In this document: in pieces, positions 28,196 through 39,347 of the stretch
Layout of the letters: each line of letters starts with the position of its first letter
How positions within the stretch are numbered: position 1 is the first letter of the stretch
Assembly: GCA_947179485.1 (NCBI GenBank)
Contig: OX359245.1
Location: 26,957,067-27,021,066 of the forward strand
Length of the DNA stretch: 64,000 bases
Direction of reading: 5' to 3'
Source: Allacma fusca
Lineage: Eukaryota; Arthropoda; Collembola; Symphypleona; Sminthuridae
The notes under the pieces: generated by a model
The model's database searches: none
What the model saw: the letters and a program-made list of their open reading frames with translations, nothing else
Told to the model about the DNA's origin: nothing
Made by a program: the position numbers and the translations under genes

Positions 28196-28520
28196 TTTGT
28201 AGACCATTTTTAGATTTTACAGAAAATTTTTAGATTTTAAAGAAAGTTTGGAGATTTTACAGAAAATTTGGAGATTTTACAGAAAATTTGGAGATTTTAC
28301 AGAAAGTTTGGAGATTTTACAGAAAGTTTGGAGATTTTACAGAAAGTTTTGAGATTTTACAAAAAGTTTGGAGATTTTACAAAACGTTTTGAGATTTTAG
28401 AGAAAGTTTGGAGATTTGACAGAAAGTTTGGAGATTTGACAGAAAGTTTGGAGATTTGACAGAAAGTTTGGAGATTTTAAAGAAAGTTTAGAGATTTGAC
28501 AAAAATATTAGTGATTTTAC
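28196..28520. repeat. 20-bp minisatellite
   Basis: About 16 units of GAGATTTTACAGAAAGTTTG, with a subset reading GAGATTTGACAGAAAGTTTG at 28410-28480. Degenerate copies continue to about 28570. Confidence 0.9.
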
Positions 28521-29689
28521 AGAAAATTCGTGGAAATTTTACAGAAACTGTGAAGATTTTGCAGAAAATTTTGCTAAATATTTGAAGAATTTGCTTGAAT
28601 TTCGAGATGTATCAGAAAGTTACGAAATTTATAAAATTTGCTCAAATGATGTTAGCATAAATTTGCTTTACAATTTGGGCTTTTATTAAAAATTGGTGGT
28701 AAATTCAAAAAAATTGCTAATTTACTAAAATTTTCTAAGTTTACTAAATTCAGAGAAATTTCTGCCCTTATATTTGCATAGGACGTCAAATCCTGTTTGA
28801 AAACCACATTAGAATGGATTTGCCTATACATTTTTTGTTAAGACGAGGGAAAGTGACAAGTGCGACCCGGAAATCCGAAGCAAAAAATCGATAAAAATCA
28901 CGTTTCGTTTGCGAATCAAAAGGCAATTTAAATGTCAAAGGTGGAATAGAGCGAGCGTTGACTCTCAAATCCAGGAAAATTCCTCAATTGCCCTAAACCA
29001 TGAAAAACGTATCAAGCGTCAGAGGATCTTTTGAAGATAAAAAAAGGACTGTAAAAAAATTTCCGCCATTGGTATAAGTACGTATGTATGTATCATGACC
29101 ATGACTTGGGTTGGGGGGAGAAGAATGGGAAGAAGAAGCTATGAGGATGATATCAATCCATAACGATCTCTGTCGGAGTTTCTCACACACGGATCATTAT
29201 CAGTTTAAGTTGGAAGGAGTTGGAAGCTCCACAAAAAACAATGGCTCGTTGACGGGAGCTTTAATGGAAAGAGAAAGGAGGTTTGCTAAGCAGACGTACA
29301 ACGGGGAAGACGTCGAAAGAGAGGTAATATCATTAAATCCAATGAGTCCAGATTGTTTCCCAAGAAGTAACCCAGTAACTATTTTATATGACGGGTGTAT
29401 CATGTCCCTTGCTATGTACATTTCCCTACATATTTATCTCAACATCCTGCGTATCATCTCTATACATTATGAAAAGTTGTGCGTTGCTCAAGATGCGTTC
29501 TGGATCACTCTCAGCAATTCTCCCCACTCCTGTCTCATCATCCAATGACGTCTGGAAAAACTTTTTACTTCACAGGTAACTACAGTAAACCCTCCGTAGT
29601 CGGGACTGTCTTGAAAAACGCTCTGTCCACGTTCATTTCGTCCAATGAATTAGGGACTTCATCTAAGTGAATTTAGTAACTTGACCCGA
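28521..29689. other. Gene-free sequence
   Basis: Overlapping ORFs on both strands at 29111-29548 and 29200-29421 show no family character. Nothing else is supported. Confidence 0.45.
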
Positions 29690-30765
29690 ATTTGACCTGA
29701 TCATGACCTAAAATCCAGACCTTGGCCGAAATTAATCATCACCATGTGTAAGTATAACCAAAATGTGACTTGAGATACATTCGACCGTAACAATGAAGAA
29801 CCAGACTTAGTTTCAAGTGTTTGTAGAAATTTGACCTGAGCTTGACCTGACTGTCAATTAAGCAAAATTAGACCAGAACTTTACCTAATAAATATTGCGT
29901 CCTTTGCTCCTTCTGAGTTTAACTAGATATTTATACTAATGTTAGGTTTATCTTGGTTGGAACTAAATTTGACCTAGTTATACTTGACCTGAGATAGGGT
30001 TGGACTAAACTTGACCTAGTTGAATAATGTCAAACTATGACCTGGAATATTTTGAATACGACCTCGTATCTAGTATGATTCTTGTAGCCAAAACTAGAAA
30101 GAGTTCTGTGTGAATTGCGTCTCAGAGTGATGCAACGGAGATTTGACCTTGAGTGTATTCAACTTTGACCTAAAACACTTATGACCTGAGCAGGAATTAA
30201 ACTTTCCCGAAAGTAGACTTGACCTGAACTGGATTTTTGTGTAAAGACACGATTGAACCTAGTTGACACCAAATTTGAAATTGGTCACTCTTGACTAGCT
30301 CTTAAACACCATTTGACCTAAGACTCTTGACCTGAGGTGGTTTCAAATCGGAACTAATTCAAGCACTAATTCACTAATTTGACCTGAACTGTATAAAAAA
30401 TAGACGTAGACATCAATTAATTTGGGAAGTCATTTAAACCTGTCCTTAACTGGAAAGTTCCTAAAAATGAACTTGATCTGAACTTGACCTAATCGTGATC
30501 TAATCTTGACCTAATCTTGACCTAATCTTGACCTAATCGTGATCTAATCTTGACCTAATCATGACCTAATCGTGACCTAATCTGGACCTAATCGTGACGA
30601 CCTAATCTTGACCTAATCTTGACCTAATCTTGACCTAATCTTGACCTAATCGTGACCTAACCTTGACCTAACCTTGACCTAATCTTGACCTAATCTTGAC
30701 CTAATCTTGACCTAATCGTGACCTAATCTTGACCTAATCTTGACCTAAACTCGACCAAAACTTGA
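29690..30765. repeat. TGACCT-rich region with an 11-bp tandem array
   Basis: The core at 30483-30750 is built on the 11-bp unit CTTGACCTAAT (variant CGTGACCTAAT) and contains about 20 exact TGACCTA words. The flank from 29690 has many scattered TTGACCTGA or TTGACCTAA words at irregular spacing. Read on the minus strand the unit is ATTAGGTCA. AGGTCA is the classic nuclear-receptor half-site, and an 11-bp period places half-sites as direct repeats with a 5-bp spacer. Whether any receptor binds here is unknown. Confidence 0.85.
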
Positions 30766-32790
30766 CCCAGAAACAATGCAAGCTAAATCGAATAGCTAAA
30801 ATCAATCTAAACTTCACATTTCTTTTCCACAACAATCAGAACACACCTCCGAAATTTCAACCCTCATCGGATCTTCAAATGCCGTGCAGTGATAGTGACA
30901 TTGGACGTTACGCCAGACTCCGATCCCTCGCTTGTCTCACTGGCTCTCTGTCAATATTTACTGTTGCAATGCGGTGCATTACTTGAATTACAAGTTGAGA
31001 AGGGCGAAAAAAAAACTCTTGGAGTTCTTACAATATGATGAATGTTGAGGGCGTTAAGAAATTCTTGAGAAACAACCTACTTGGATCATCATCATCATCA
31101 AGTTCATGATGAAACCAAGAAACAGACAAAAAACGTATCCATTACACTTGTTCGTCCCTTGTACACCAGATTTTTTTTTTCGACAAGGGAAATAATTTCC
31201 AGGGAAAAAGTTGAAGGAAACTTACAAGACAAATAGACAAAAGACAATACTCAAACGAGGAGTAAATCTGTTCCTATAAAAAACAATGGAAGCGCTTGTC
31301 CATATGTGTACCTCTACATTGAATGTATGTATGTATGTACATGTGGAGACACACTCACTCCAATACACAATCGCTCCCCTCAAGTCTATATTGCCACGTA
31401 ACTTTTACACAGGTAATAATATCAAGCCCCAAAACGCACTCACACACGTACTCTCAAATTACTTGAGTTGGGTAATTCCCATTAAAGTGACTGCAGTGGA
31501 GGATGTTGGTTTTCGCTTTTTTTTTACTCCTCTCACAATATCAGCTCATTCAAGGAATAACCACAGTTTAGCTCCGTCAACTTTTCCTATTGGGAGGAGC
31601 CTTCAGTTTCTATTACCAGGCCATTAGTATTTACGAGCAAAGTAACAATTATTACTCCAGGAGTTGCTACTTACTTTGTATTTATTTTTACATTACACTT
31701 TCCTCACTGCCACGTCAAAATCTTGTAACGCTACTATTTACATCTCCCAGCCCTGGGACTGTAAACTCCAGCTACGAGGGTCCCTTCACTATGAGAACCT
31801 TCTTACAAAAAAATATTTAACCAAGGTTCATTTGCTACTAATAACAGCCAATTAAAATAAAAATTCATCAAATATCCCAAATTTTAAAAAATGCGTCAAA
31901 TACTAATTTATGATAAAACTAAAGTATACAGTAAATCTGCACACAGCATCAGATACCCAATTTTAAATCCTTTCATGAATCCCCTGCAAATAATTATAAT
32001 TTTCGCAGCAGACGCGCTCCCTCACAGAATCTTTTGCATTTGATTAATTCCTTCCTAAACGGAAATCCTCTTATGCATAAAAATCTCTGGAGAGAATGCT
32101 GAGGAGCGTGCCAGTGGGATTTTAATTTTGAGAGGGAAAAATAAAAAGCCTGGACATTGCTATCCATTTTAAATACAGGAACATTACACGACATCTATGA
32201 GGAAATCTTGTGTATCACAAAAGCCAGCTACGTAATTCTTGCTTGGCCTTCCTGCAACATCATTGTCGGACATAATAAATTAGCGTGCTCACAAATGCCA
32301 ATGAATTCTCTATCAGCCCTGGATTTGTGAATGTATTTATGAGGGTCGTAACTAGGACAATAAATTTAGTGCCCTTAAAACCAAACACTACCTTTCCTTC
32401 CAAATTTTAAATTTTTGCTTCCTGTCCTTCAACAGGTCTCGCAGGGAATTCCCAACGAAAACACTTTGGGACAGGAGATAGTTTAAGGATATTTCCCAAC
32501 ACTAATTATTTACATAAATAAGAACGCAGAGAGGACTTTGGTAAGTGGACGTGACTATTTATGAATGAGAGATAAAGGCATGGAAGAAAATAAGGAATCC
32601 CGTGAATAAAAGCACTTAAGGAAACAAGCAAGGAAAACGCGTGACAATGAAGCGTTGAACTTGGAGTCATCCAGGAGGATTTACATATTTGTGGAGGTTT
32701 TGCATGACTTGGGTGATTGTAATCGGTGTGGTCAGAAATATTAGTAAATCAGATCAAGGTTGAAGATAATGTGGTTCAGAGCTGGGGTAA
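30766..32790. other. Gene-free sequence upstream of the elongase array
   Basis: Short ORFs without family character; an ATC trinucleotide run at about 31087-31100. No gene recognised. Confidence 0.5.
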
Positions 32791-32799
32791 TTGATGTAC

Positions 32800-33000
32800 A
32801 TAAAAAGTGACAACGGAAACTTGCATAGCTGTGGTTTTAATTATTTGTGAGGGGACGGAAATTGTGTAATGAGTTTCAGAAAACGTGGGGACGGATGTAA
32901 TGGGATTTAAAAAACCTGGGGACGAATGCACAATGAAGATATTTAATAAACGGTGGGGAGGAAATTTTTCAATGTACTTGAGAAAACGTAAGCGTATTTT
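32800..33000. repeat. Degenerate repeat of about 35 bp at the 5' side of ELO-1
   Basis: Four to five imperfect copies of AAAACGTGGGGACGGAT followed by TGTAATG-like sequence end about 100 bp before the ELO-1 start. A related array sits at the same place before ELO-2 (37045-37215) and was not seen before ELO-3 to ELO-8. Confidence 0.6.
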
Positions 33001-33103
33001 CCCAGCCCCAGTTTGCACATCAGCGTTGCAGCATCCCGCTGTTGTTCGTGGGCTTGTGACATTAGGGTTTGTATCAAAATTCGTATATCGAAAATTCAGC
33101 GAC

Positions 33104-34333
33104 ATGGAGTACTCCGAGGATGCAAAGCAAGTGCAAAAAGTGTCTGAATATGTAGTGGCATACGATTTTGAAGTGTACGATATTATTGGGACTATCACTT
33201 GGTTCCGAGAGTACAGGATCATTATGTACGCCACAATTGGGATTTATATGTTGAGCGTATATTTTGGGCAGAAGTGGATGAAAACCAGGCCGGCGTTCAA
33301 ATTAGCCCTTCCTCTATTTCTCTGGAATTTGGGACTCGCTCTTTTCTCCATCATTTGTACTTTGAGGGGAATGCCAGAGTTTTTATTTTTGCTGAAAAAA
33401 CCTCATGGATTATATTTGGCAACGTGTGTTGGGTCTGTAAACACGCAGAAAATATTTTCTAAAAAAATTACTTTCGGCAAACTTATCTTTATCGCTTTAT
33501 GTACTTTTATGGAAATACGATTGAAATACGGTATCCACTTTTGGTTTAAAATTTTTAATATTTTTTTTTGCAATTTTAGACTCCCGCATAACTATGCGAC
33601 ATCGTTTTGGGGACTAGCAATGGTTCTGTCAAAATTTGTGGAATTAGGGGATACGGCGTTTATAATTTTGAGGAAACAGAAGCTCATAGCGTTGCATTGG
33701 TAAATTATAAATTATTTTAATTTTGTAACCGGCAAATATATTTTTGAATCAAGCTGCTAGCTTCTTTATCATTCCTTAATGTTTCCGAATTCAGGTTTCA
33801 TCACGCAGGCGCGCTAATGATATTTTGGATTGGATACGAGTACTATGAGACCGCAGGACGTGGTTTCTTTGTAAACACTTTCGTTCACTCCTTTATGTAT
33901 TTTTACTACGCGTTAAAGGTGAGAGTGAATGAACCGTTAGGGTCATGTATCACCATAGGTTTTGTATGTTGCTTAAGTCTTAGACAAATAATTTTTGATA
34001 TTTTAGGCAATAGGGGTTAAAATTCCGAAAAGGGTTTCACAGGCTCTTACAACCCTTCAAATAGCGCAATTGGCCTATGGGGTGTACGGTGCGCTGTGTA
34101 TTCTATATTCTTGGGGTAAAATTTTATTTAATGGTTACAACGTATAAATATATGTGGTTACAATTAGTGGTTGCATAAACGATATTTTTTAAATTTTAGT
34201 CCGGGGACGTCCTTGCAGGATGCACTTTGAGACAGTTTGTTTGGGCGGAATGATGGTCGGGATGTTCTTGGTCCTTTTTGTTAGATTCTACAGACAAAGT
34301 TACTTATCACGTGAGAAAAGCAAGGAAAACTGA
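33104..34333 (+). CDS. ELOVL6-like: ELOVL6-like very long chain fatty acid elongase (ELO-1)
   Basis: Predicted ER membrane 3-ketoacyl-CoA synthase, the condensing enzyme of fatty-acid elongation (acyl-CoA plus malonyl-CoA). Exons: 33104-33432, 33580-33699, 33795-33918, 34007-34115, 34200-34333; introns 147, 95, 88 and 84 bp, all GT-AG. The product is 271 residues, a usual ELO length. Motifs seen: RPAFKL and FLWNLGLALFSI (ELOVL3/6-like), KFVELGDT (KxxExxDT), HWFHH (HxxHH catalytic box, split by intron 2), [12 protein letters not shown] and TTLQIAQ (TxxQxxQ). Several hydrophobic segments fit a polytopic protein; the end SREKSKEN has lysines at -3 and -5, an ER-retrieval-like pattern. The start is the MEYS Met shared by paralogues, although the frame is open back to 32885. 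Intron 1 is 49 codons long without a stop, so its retention would keep frame into exon 2. First and most diverged copy of the array. Confidence 0.9.
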
Positions 34334-34877
34334 TAAGCACTCTGATCTATTTGCTTGAACAGGGTGCTACAAACTCTTCATCGTTCTCTCTAGCCCACAT
34401 AAGGGACATTGATACAAAATATTAAGTATTTTCATTTTGTATACAAAGTTATGGTTTTTAGAAATTCGTTTCTGTTAAATTATGTCCAAATTTATGATTA
34501 AAGCGATCGTAAAAATGAATCAGGATTTGACGTTTATTCGTAAATCGAAATCAGAATCTTTTTTGAAAACAAATCACAACTTTGATTCCCCTTTCTAGAT
34601 TCGACAGCCATAATATTTGACTTGAGTTTATGTATATAATTCACCATAATTGATTCTCCATAAGTTGTTCAACAATTCCAGCAATTTGAATTTTTACTTA
34701 AGATCACAACCTTTACGAAGAAATTGTCTATCATACGCTGTCTTTCAGAACTTAAATGATTTTGGTGTCGTTTTAAACAAAATTTCGTATTCAGAGGATC
34801 CAGTATCTCCTATAAATTTGCTGTAACAAATGCATTTTCAAAATTTTTTACAAAGTTTTGACTGCTTCACGAGATCT
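34334..34877. other. ELO-1 3' flank
   Basis: Non-coding A/T-rich sequence expected to hold the 3' UTR. A GATTAAAG word near 34497 could be a weak poly(A) signal; nothing decisive is visible. Confidence 0.4.
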
Positions 34878-36259
34878 GGGCCCTATTTAATAAACATTAC
34901 AATCCGACAATTTGAAAAGTGACAAATTGTCAATTGTCAATTGAAATATTATTTCATAAACCGTAGTGTGACAATGACCAGTGACAGGAAAAATCGACTG
35001 ACAGTGACATGAAATTATAAATTATTTACAATTATTACGTTTCATATAAAAGCGTAATTACAAGTGACTTACAATTGTCGCTCAAAAGTGACAGCACCTT
35101 AAACCGCTTTCAAATTGTAAATAGAGTTTATAAAATTGTTTTAATATAGACATAAAGATATATTGTATATAAATAATATTGATTTAGACAGATTTTAAAC
35201 AGTAAACTATGAATTTTTTACTCGATACAAGTAAAAGTGACGAAAATGATCAAATATCTCTTGAAAGAGCAAGGAGAAAATTTAAATCCCGAATCAATTT
35301 TGAAAATCAATTCATTCTACTTTATCGAACAATTCAGAATATCCAAATGAACCTTTAAATATATTCTGGGTAAAATTGGTGGAAAGGTTTTGCATCAAAC
35401 TTCTCGTGATTTCGCATTACACCCTAGCAAACAGCTCTTGACTGCAGTGACATGGTTTAGAAACGGGACATAGTACCATGTAATTGGGCGTCAGCACAGT
35501 TTATCAAACTGAGTACTTTTATTGGCTAACTGTTTGACACTTCCCGGGTCTCGGATATTATTCCTCAATGACAATTTGTAAATGTGCACCAGTAATTACG
35601 GTTGGTTTGCGAATTGTTTATGAAACTCCTGTACTTGTCAATTGTCAATAATCCAAATTGTACTTGTAAAATTTGTAGAGAATTGTTGAGAAATAACAGA
35701 TCAACAATTCCAGGTCTAAATTCATTACTTAGATTCTTGTAATGTGAATATTTATTTAAAGAATATTCCTGGACAACAAACAAAATAAGAATCAACCCTT
35801 ACATTGGAAATTCTCTTCCTTATATACTAGAGAGAGAGAGAATTGTTCAAAAGTTTACAGTTTGAGAGTTCATGAACTCTCTATTTTAATATTGCATTTA
35901 GCCAAAATTTCCATATTGAGTAAATGACAAATATACTTAATACAATATTTCCCGTGTAATTCTTCAGTAGCTTATTCAACATAAAGCATAAATTATATTA
36001 ACAGTATTCTTGATTTCTTATCTAAATACGTAATTGTATATTAAGGTTAGCTGAACATTCAATAGTTATAAGAATCAACTGTTTGATGTACCGAAGTGAG
36101 AAATGGAGTAAGGTGCAATGGAATTGTGTCTTAGTATCCCAATCTTGTATCTCATACATATCCTACACACATATAATAAATAACGCCATAACGTAAAGGA
36201 ATGGTACAATCCTTTACAAACTGTCATTGCCGGGTTGTAATGTTTATGAAATAGGGCCC
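34878..36259. mobile_element. Non-autonomous DNA transposon with GGGCCC-ended TIRs
   Basis: The two ends are inverted repeats of about 34 bp. The left end begins GGGCCCTATTTAATAAACAT, and the right end, read on the minus strand, begins GGGCCCTATTTCATAAACAT; the match continues through ACAAYCCGRCAAT. The 1382-bp interior has no transposase-like ORF. It is rich in GTGACA and CAATTGTCAATTG words near the left end, with a related CTTGTCAATTGTCAAT at about 35634-35650. Because GGGCCC is palindromic the exact end is uncertain, and I see no clear target duplication (flanks AGATCT and TGAATG). Superfamily not assigned. Confidence 0.78.
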
Positions 36260-37044
36260 TGAATGTGCGATCTATGTTAATTGCATAGCGATTGTGTTGT
36301 CTCGTTTTCAACTTACGCTGCTGATGATACGTTGAAAGACGCGTTTTCCTGTTTGAAAAAATTAAGGATCTGATCATTCAAGTACTTTCTAGTGGTTTAC
36401 TTGGCAAAGTTTTTACTTTGCTCTGCACATACTGTGATGTTCTATTTAACTCCAAGTATAGTATATCTATCCTCTCTTCTAATTCGAGCGAGTGGATAGT
36501 GAAAGTTATGGTAAGATTCAAATATTCGCGCGCTCTTGATACATCGACGAACATAGCACAGCGCAGCTAGCTATTGCATGCAACTATTTACTGTCATCCC
36601 AACTTACATTTATCTTGCTTAGACAACAATATGTAGTTGGCTGTGCAGTGCTCGTTACAGTATAACGAGCTCTAGTAACTGCATCATACACGATACAAAT
36701 TCATGTAAGCCAAAATACAAATTACATAGTATAATGTACGCTTAGTACGCAACAACTTCTTTTGTACTCACATTTTTGATTCCGTTTAAATTGAGTCTGC
36801 CAGGGGTCGGATTTTTGAAGGAAGTCCACAATTTATTTAATAATTGCATGATTCCGAAATATAATTTCTTATACGTATACTAAATACTATATTGCCCACA
36901 ATAACCCGCCAAGCAATTGAGAATCCCTAGTGACGCAGAGTAAATGAGTAAGTAAAAAATCAATCTGTGATTCACATGATCGCAAATATGACTGAATGAT
37001 AAATGTAGCAACAGTCATCAATTTTCTCAGATAAGTCAGTTTTG
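36260..37044. other. ELO-1/ELO-2 spacer
   Basis: Unique non-coding sequence; no ORF with family character. Confidence 0.45.
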
Positions 37045-37215
37045 AAAGCAATGGCAATGGGTATCGTAAAATCTACTTTGAAAAAAGTGGGTACAGATAT
37101 CGTAAACTTAGTTGAAAAACGTGAGGACGGATATTGTAAAATGAGTAAAACTGGGGGTAAATATCATAAAATCTTTTGTGTAAAAACTGGAAACGGATAA
37201 CATCCAATTTGAGAA
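37045..37215. repeat. Degenerate repeat of about 34 bp at the 5' side of ELO-2
   Basis: Five imperfect copies of a unit like GAAAAACGTGAGGACGGATA followed by TTGTAAAATG. It is homologous to the array before ELO-1 and ends about 125 bp before the ELO-2 start codon. Confidence 0.65.
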
Positions 37216-37340
37216 AAAATATTCCCTGTTTCTCAACCCAATTTTGCATAAAAGTACAACTGCAACCTAATCTTGGTCCTAGGCAAGAGACACTTCAAGA
37301 CTTGCACACAATTTCTAGCTTCCAAAAATTCACCATCAAA

Positions 37341-38542
37341 ATGGAGTACTCCGAGGAGGCAAAACAAGTACAAAAGGTGTCTGAATATGTAGTGGCATAC
37401 GATTTTGAGGTCCACGACATTATTGGAACTATCACTTGGTTTCGAGATTGCAGGACCATTTTGTACGCCATCATTGGACTGTATTTGTTTGGTGTATATT
37501 TTGGGGAGAAGTGGATGAAGAATAAGCCAGCGTTCAAATTAACTCTTCCTTTATTTTTTTGGAATTCCGGTCTTGCTCTATTCTCTATCGTTTGTACGTT
37601 GAGGGGAATTCCAGAGTTTCTATTTTTGCTTTCAAAACCTGATGGATTTTATTTGGTAGCATGCGTTGGGTCCGTAAATGCTAAAAGAATATTTTTAATA
37701 GAATACAATGTCGGGAAAGTATTTTACTTCCGATTGATATCATACTATAAAAAGAGATAAAAACAAATTATTTTTGATATTCTTTTCTGAATTTTAGAAC
37801 CCCGCATAACTTTGCAACATCCTTCTGGGGTTTAATGATTGTTGTGTCGAAAATTGTGGAACTAGGGGACACCGTGTTTATAATTTTGAGGAAACAGAAA
37901 CTTATAGTGTTGCATTGGTATGTAAATTAGAATTTATTATTATAACTTCGTAGCCCGCAAATATATTTTCAAGTCAAATTGTTTTTTGTTCCTCAATGTT
38001 TCCAAATTCAGGTTTCATCACGCAGCAGTGCTTATGATATGTTGGATTGGTTACGAGTACTATGAGACCGCAGGACGTGCTCTCTTCGTCAACACTTTCG
38101 TTCACTCTTTTATGTATTTTTACTATGCATTAAAGGTGAGAGACGAAACTCTAAAAGCACAGGACTTGAATGTTGCTTAAATCTTATAAAAGTACTTTTT
38201 GATACTTTAGGCATTGGGGATTAAAATTCCGAAAAGCGTTTCGCAGGCACTTACAACTCTTCAAATAGTACAATTGGCCGCTGGGGTTTTCGGGGCCATA
38301 TATATTCTATATTTACTGGGTAAAATTTTATTTAATGGTCACAATCACGTGTAAATATAAGTAGTTAAAATCTTTGGGTGGATAAATGATATTTTTAAAT
38401 TTTAGTCGTCCAAGGACGTCCATGCAGGATGCATTTTGAGACGTTCTCGTTAGGAGTATCCGTAGTGGCAATTTGTTTGGTCCTTTTTATTAGATTTTAC
38501 AAACAAAGCTACTCTTCAAGTGATAAAAAGAAAATTAAATAA
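37341..38542 (+). CDS. ELOVL6-like: ELOVL6-like very long chain fatty acid elongase (ELO-2)
   Basis: Same predicted activity and exon plan as ELO-1. Exons: 37341-37669, 37798-37917, 38012-38135, 38211-38319, 38406-38542; introns 128, 94, 75 and 86 bp; 272 residues. The conserved boxes are present: [25 protein letters not shown] and TTLQIVQ. The C-terminus KKIK is a canonical KKxx dilysine ER-retrieval signal, the clearest in the array. The N-terminus [20 protein letters not shown] is almost that of ELO-1, and both have the same type of degenerate repeat upstream, so these two form one subgroup. The frame is open upstream to 37176, but paralogue comparison favours the MEYS Met. Confidence 0.9.
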
Positions 38543-39130
38543 ACAAACCCATATTATTCACTTGGACAGGTTTCCAGGAAACGTTTGTCTTCAATTTTTA
38601 CACATATAAAAAATTTTCAACGGTTTTAAAAATAGTTTCAAAAAAATTGAACTTTGAACCACAATGTTCACACGGAACATTTATTCCTGAATGAGTACAG
38701 AAAATAATTAAGCAACATGTGTAAAAGATGCGATCATGTCAGGGTGCAATAATACAAGAATAAATGATAATATCTCTTTACGATCCGAAGTGGGTTTGCG
38801 ACAGACGTTTTTTGTCAGTTAGGTTCAACTAATTACGGATTACGAAACACACTGCCCAGAATACCCACACTATAGTAATAATTGATTCGTCTGTCTTTGA
38901 TGCCAGTTATTAAAAAATAATTGCATGTGTAAATATACGAGAAAACTCTCATTATTCGATTTTGCAAACCGAAACGAGCGAAAATACCTCCTTGTTTCCT
39001 CCGAAATTAAATCTAGAAGGTAATTAAAGCTAAACCAACTAAGAGGCAATAACATCATTCATATACATATTATATTTACCAGCATGTAAGCCATGAAAGT
39101 TGCATACCCTTAATAATTGGAATCACGTAA
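38543..39130. other. ELO-2/ELO-3 spacer
   Basis: Non-coding A/T-rich sequence, no gene seen. From about 39090 it aligns with the region upstream of ELO-4, ELO-5 and ELO-7. Confidence 0.45.
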
Positions 39131-39190
39131 ATCCTAGAACTGTGGGACTTCCCTGAGTAAAATTCTCCAATAATCCAATGAAAGTTATGG
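39131..39190 (+). promoter_or_regulatory. Conserved upstream block (ELO-3 copy)
   Basis: The block reads ATCCTAGAACTGTGGGACTT, then CCCTGAGTAAAATTCTCC and AATAATCCAATGAAAGTT. It lies about 160-215 bp before the ELO-3 start and recurs before ELO-4 to ELO-8. Conservation among paralogues could reflect either function or recent duplication. Confidence 0.5.
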
Positions 39191-39347
39191 ATAAAAATGA
39201 GTTTCTCAAAAACAATGCAATAATAATTATTGGTGTATATAATTATAATGACGTATCTTATAATAATAGATGAACAATTCGAAACTTTCAACTCCAGATT
39301 AAAACTTTGTGCAAACATTTTACGCCATCCACAGCAATCTCAGCATC

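Noticed and set aside
29111-29548. 145-codon plus-strand ORF overlapping a minus-strand ORF
   Set aside because: Composition and lack of any motif fit chance; no splice partners were found.
32885-33103. 73-codon N-terminal extension of ELO-1
   Set aside because: It is open but built partly from the degenerate 35-bp repeat and is not shared by other copies; the MEYS start is.
37176-37340. N-terminal extension of ELO-2
   Set aside because: Same reason: not homologous in reading to ELO-1's extension, and paralogues start at MEYS.
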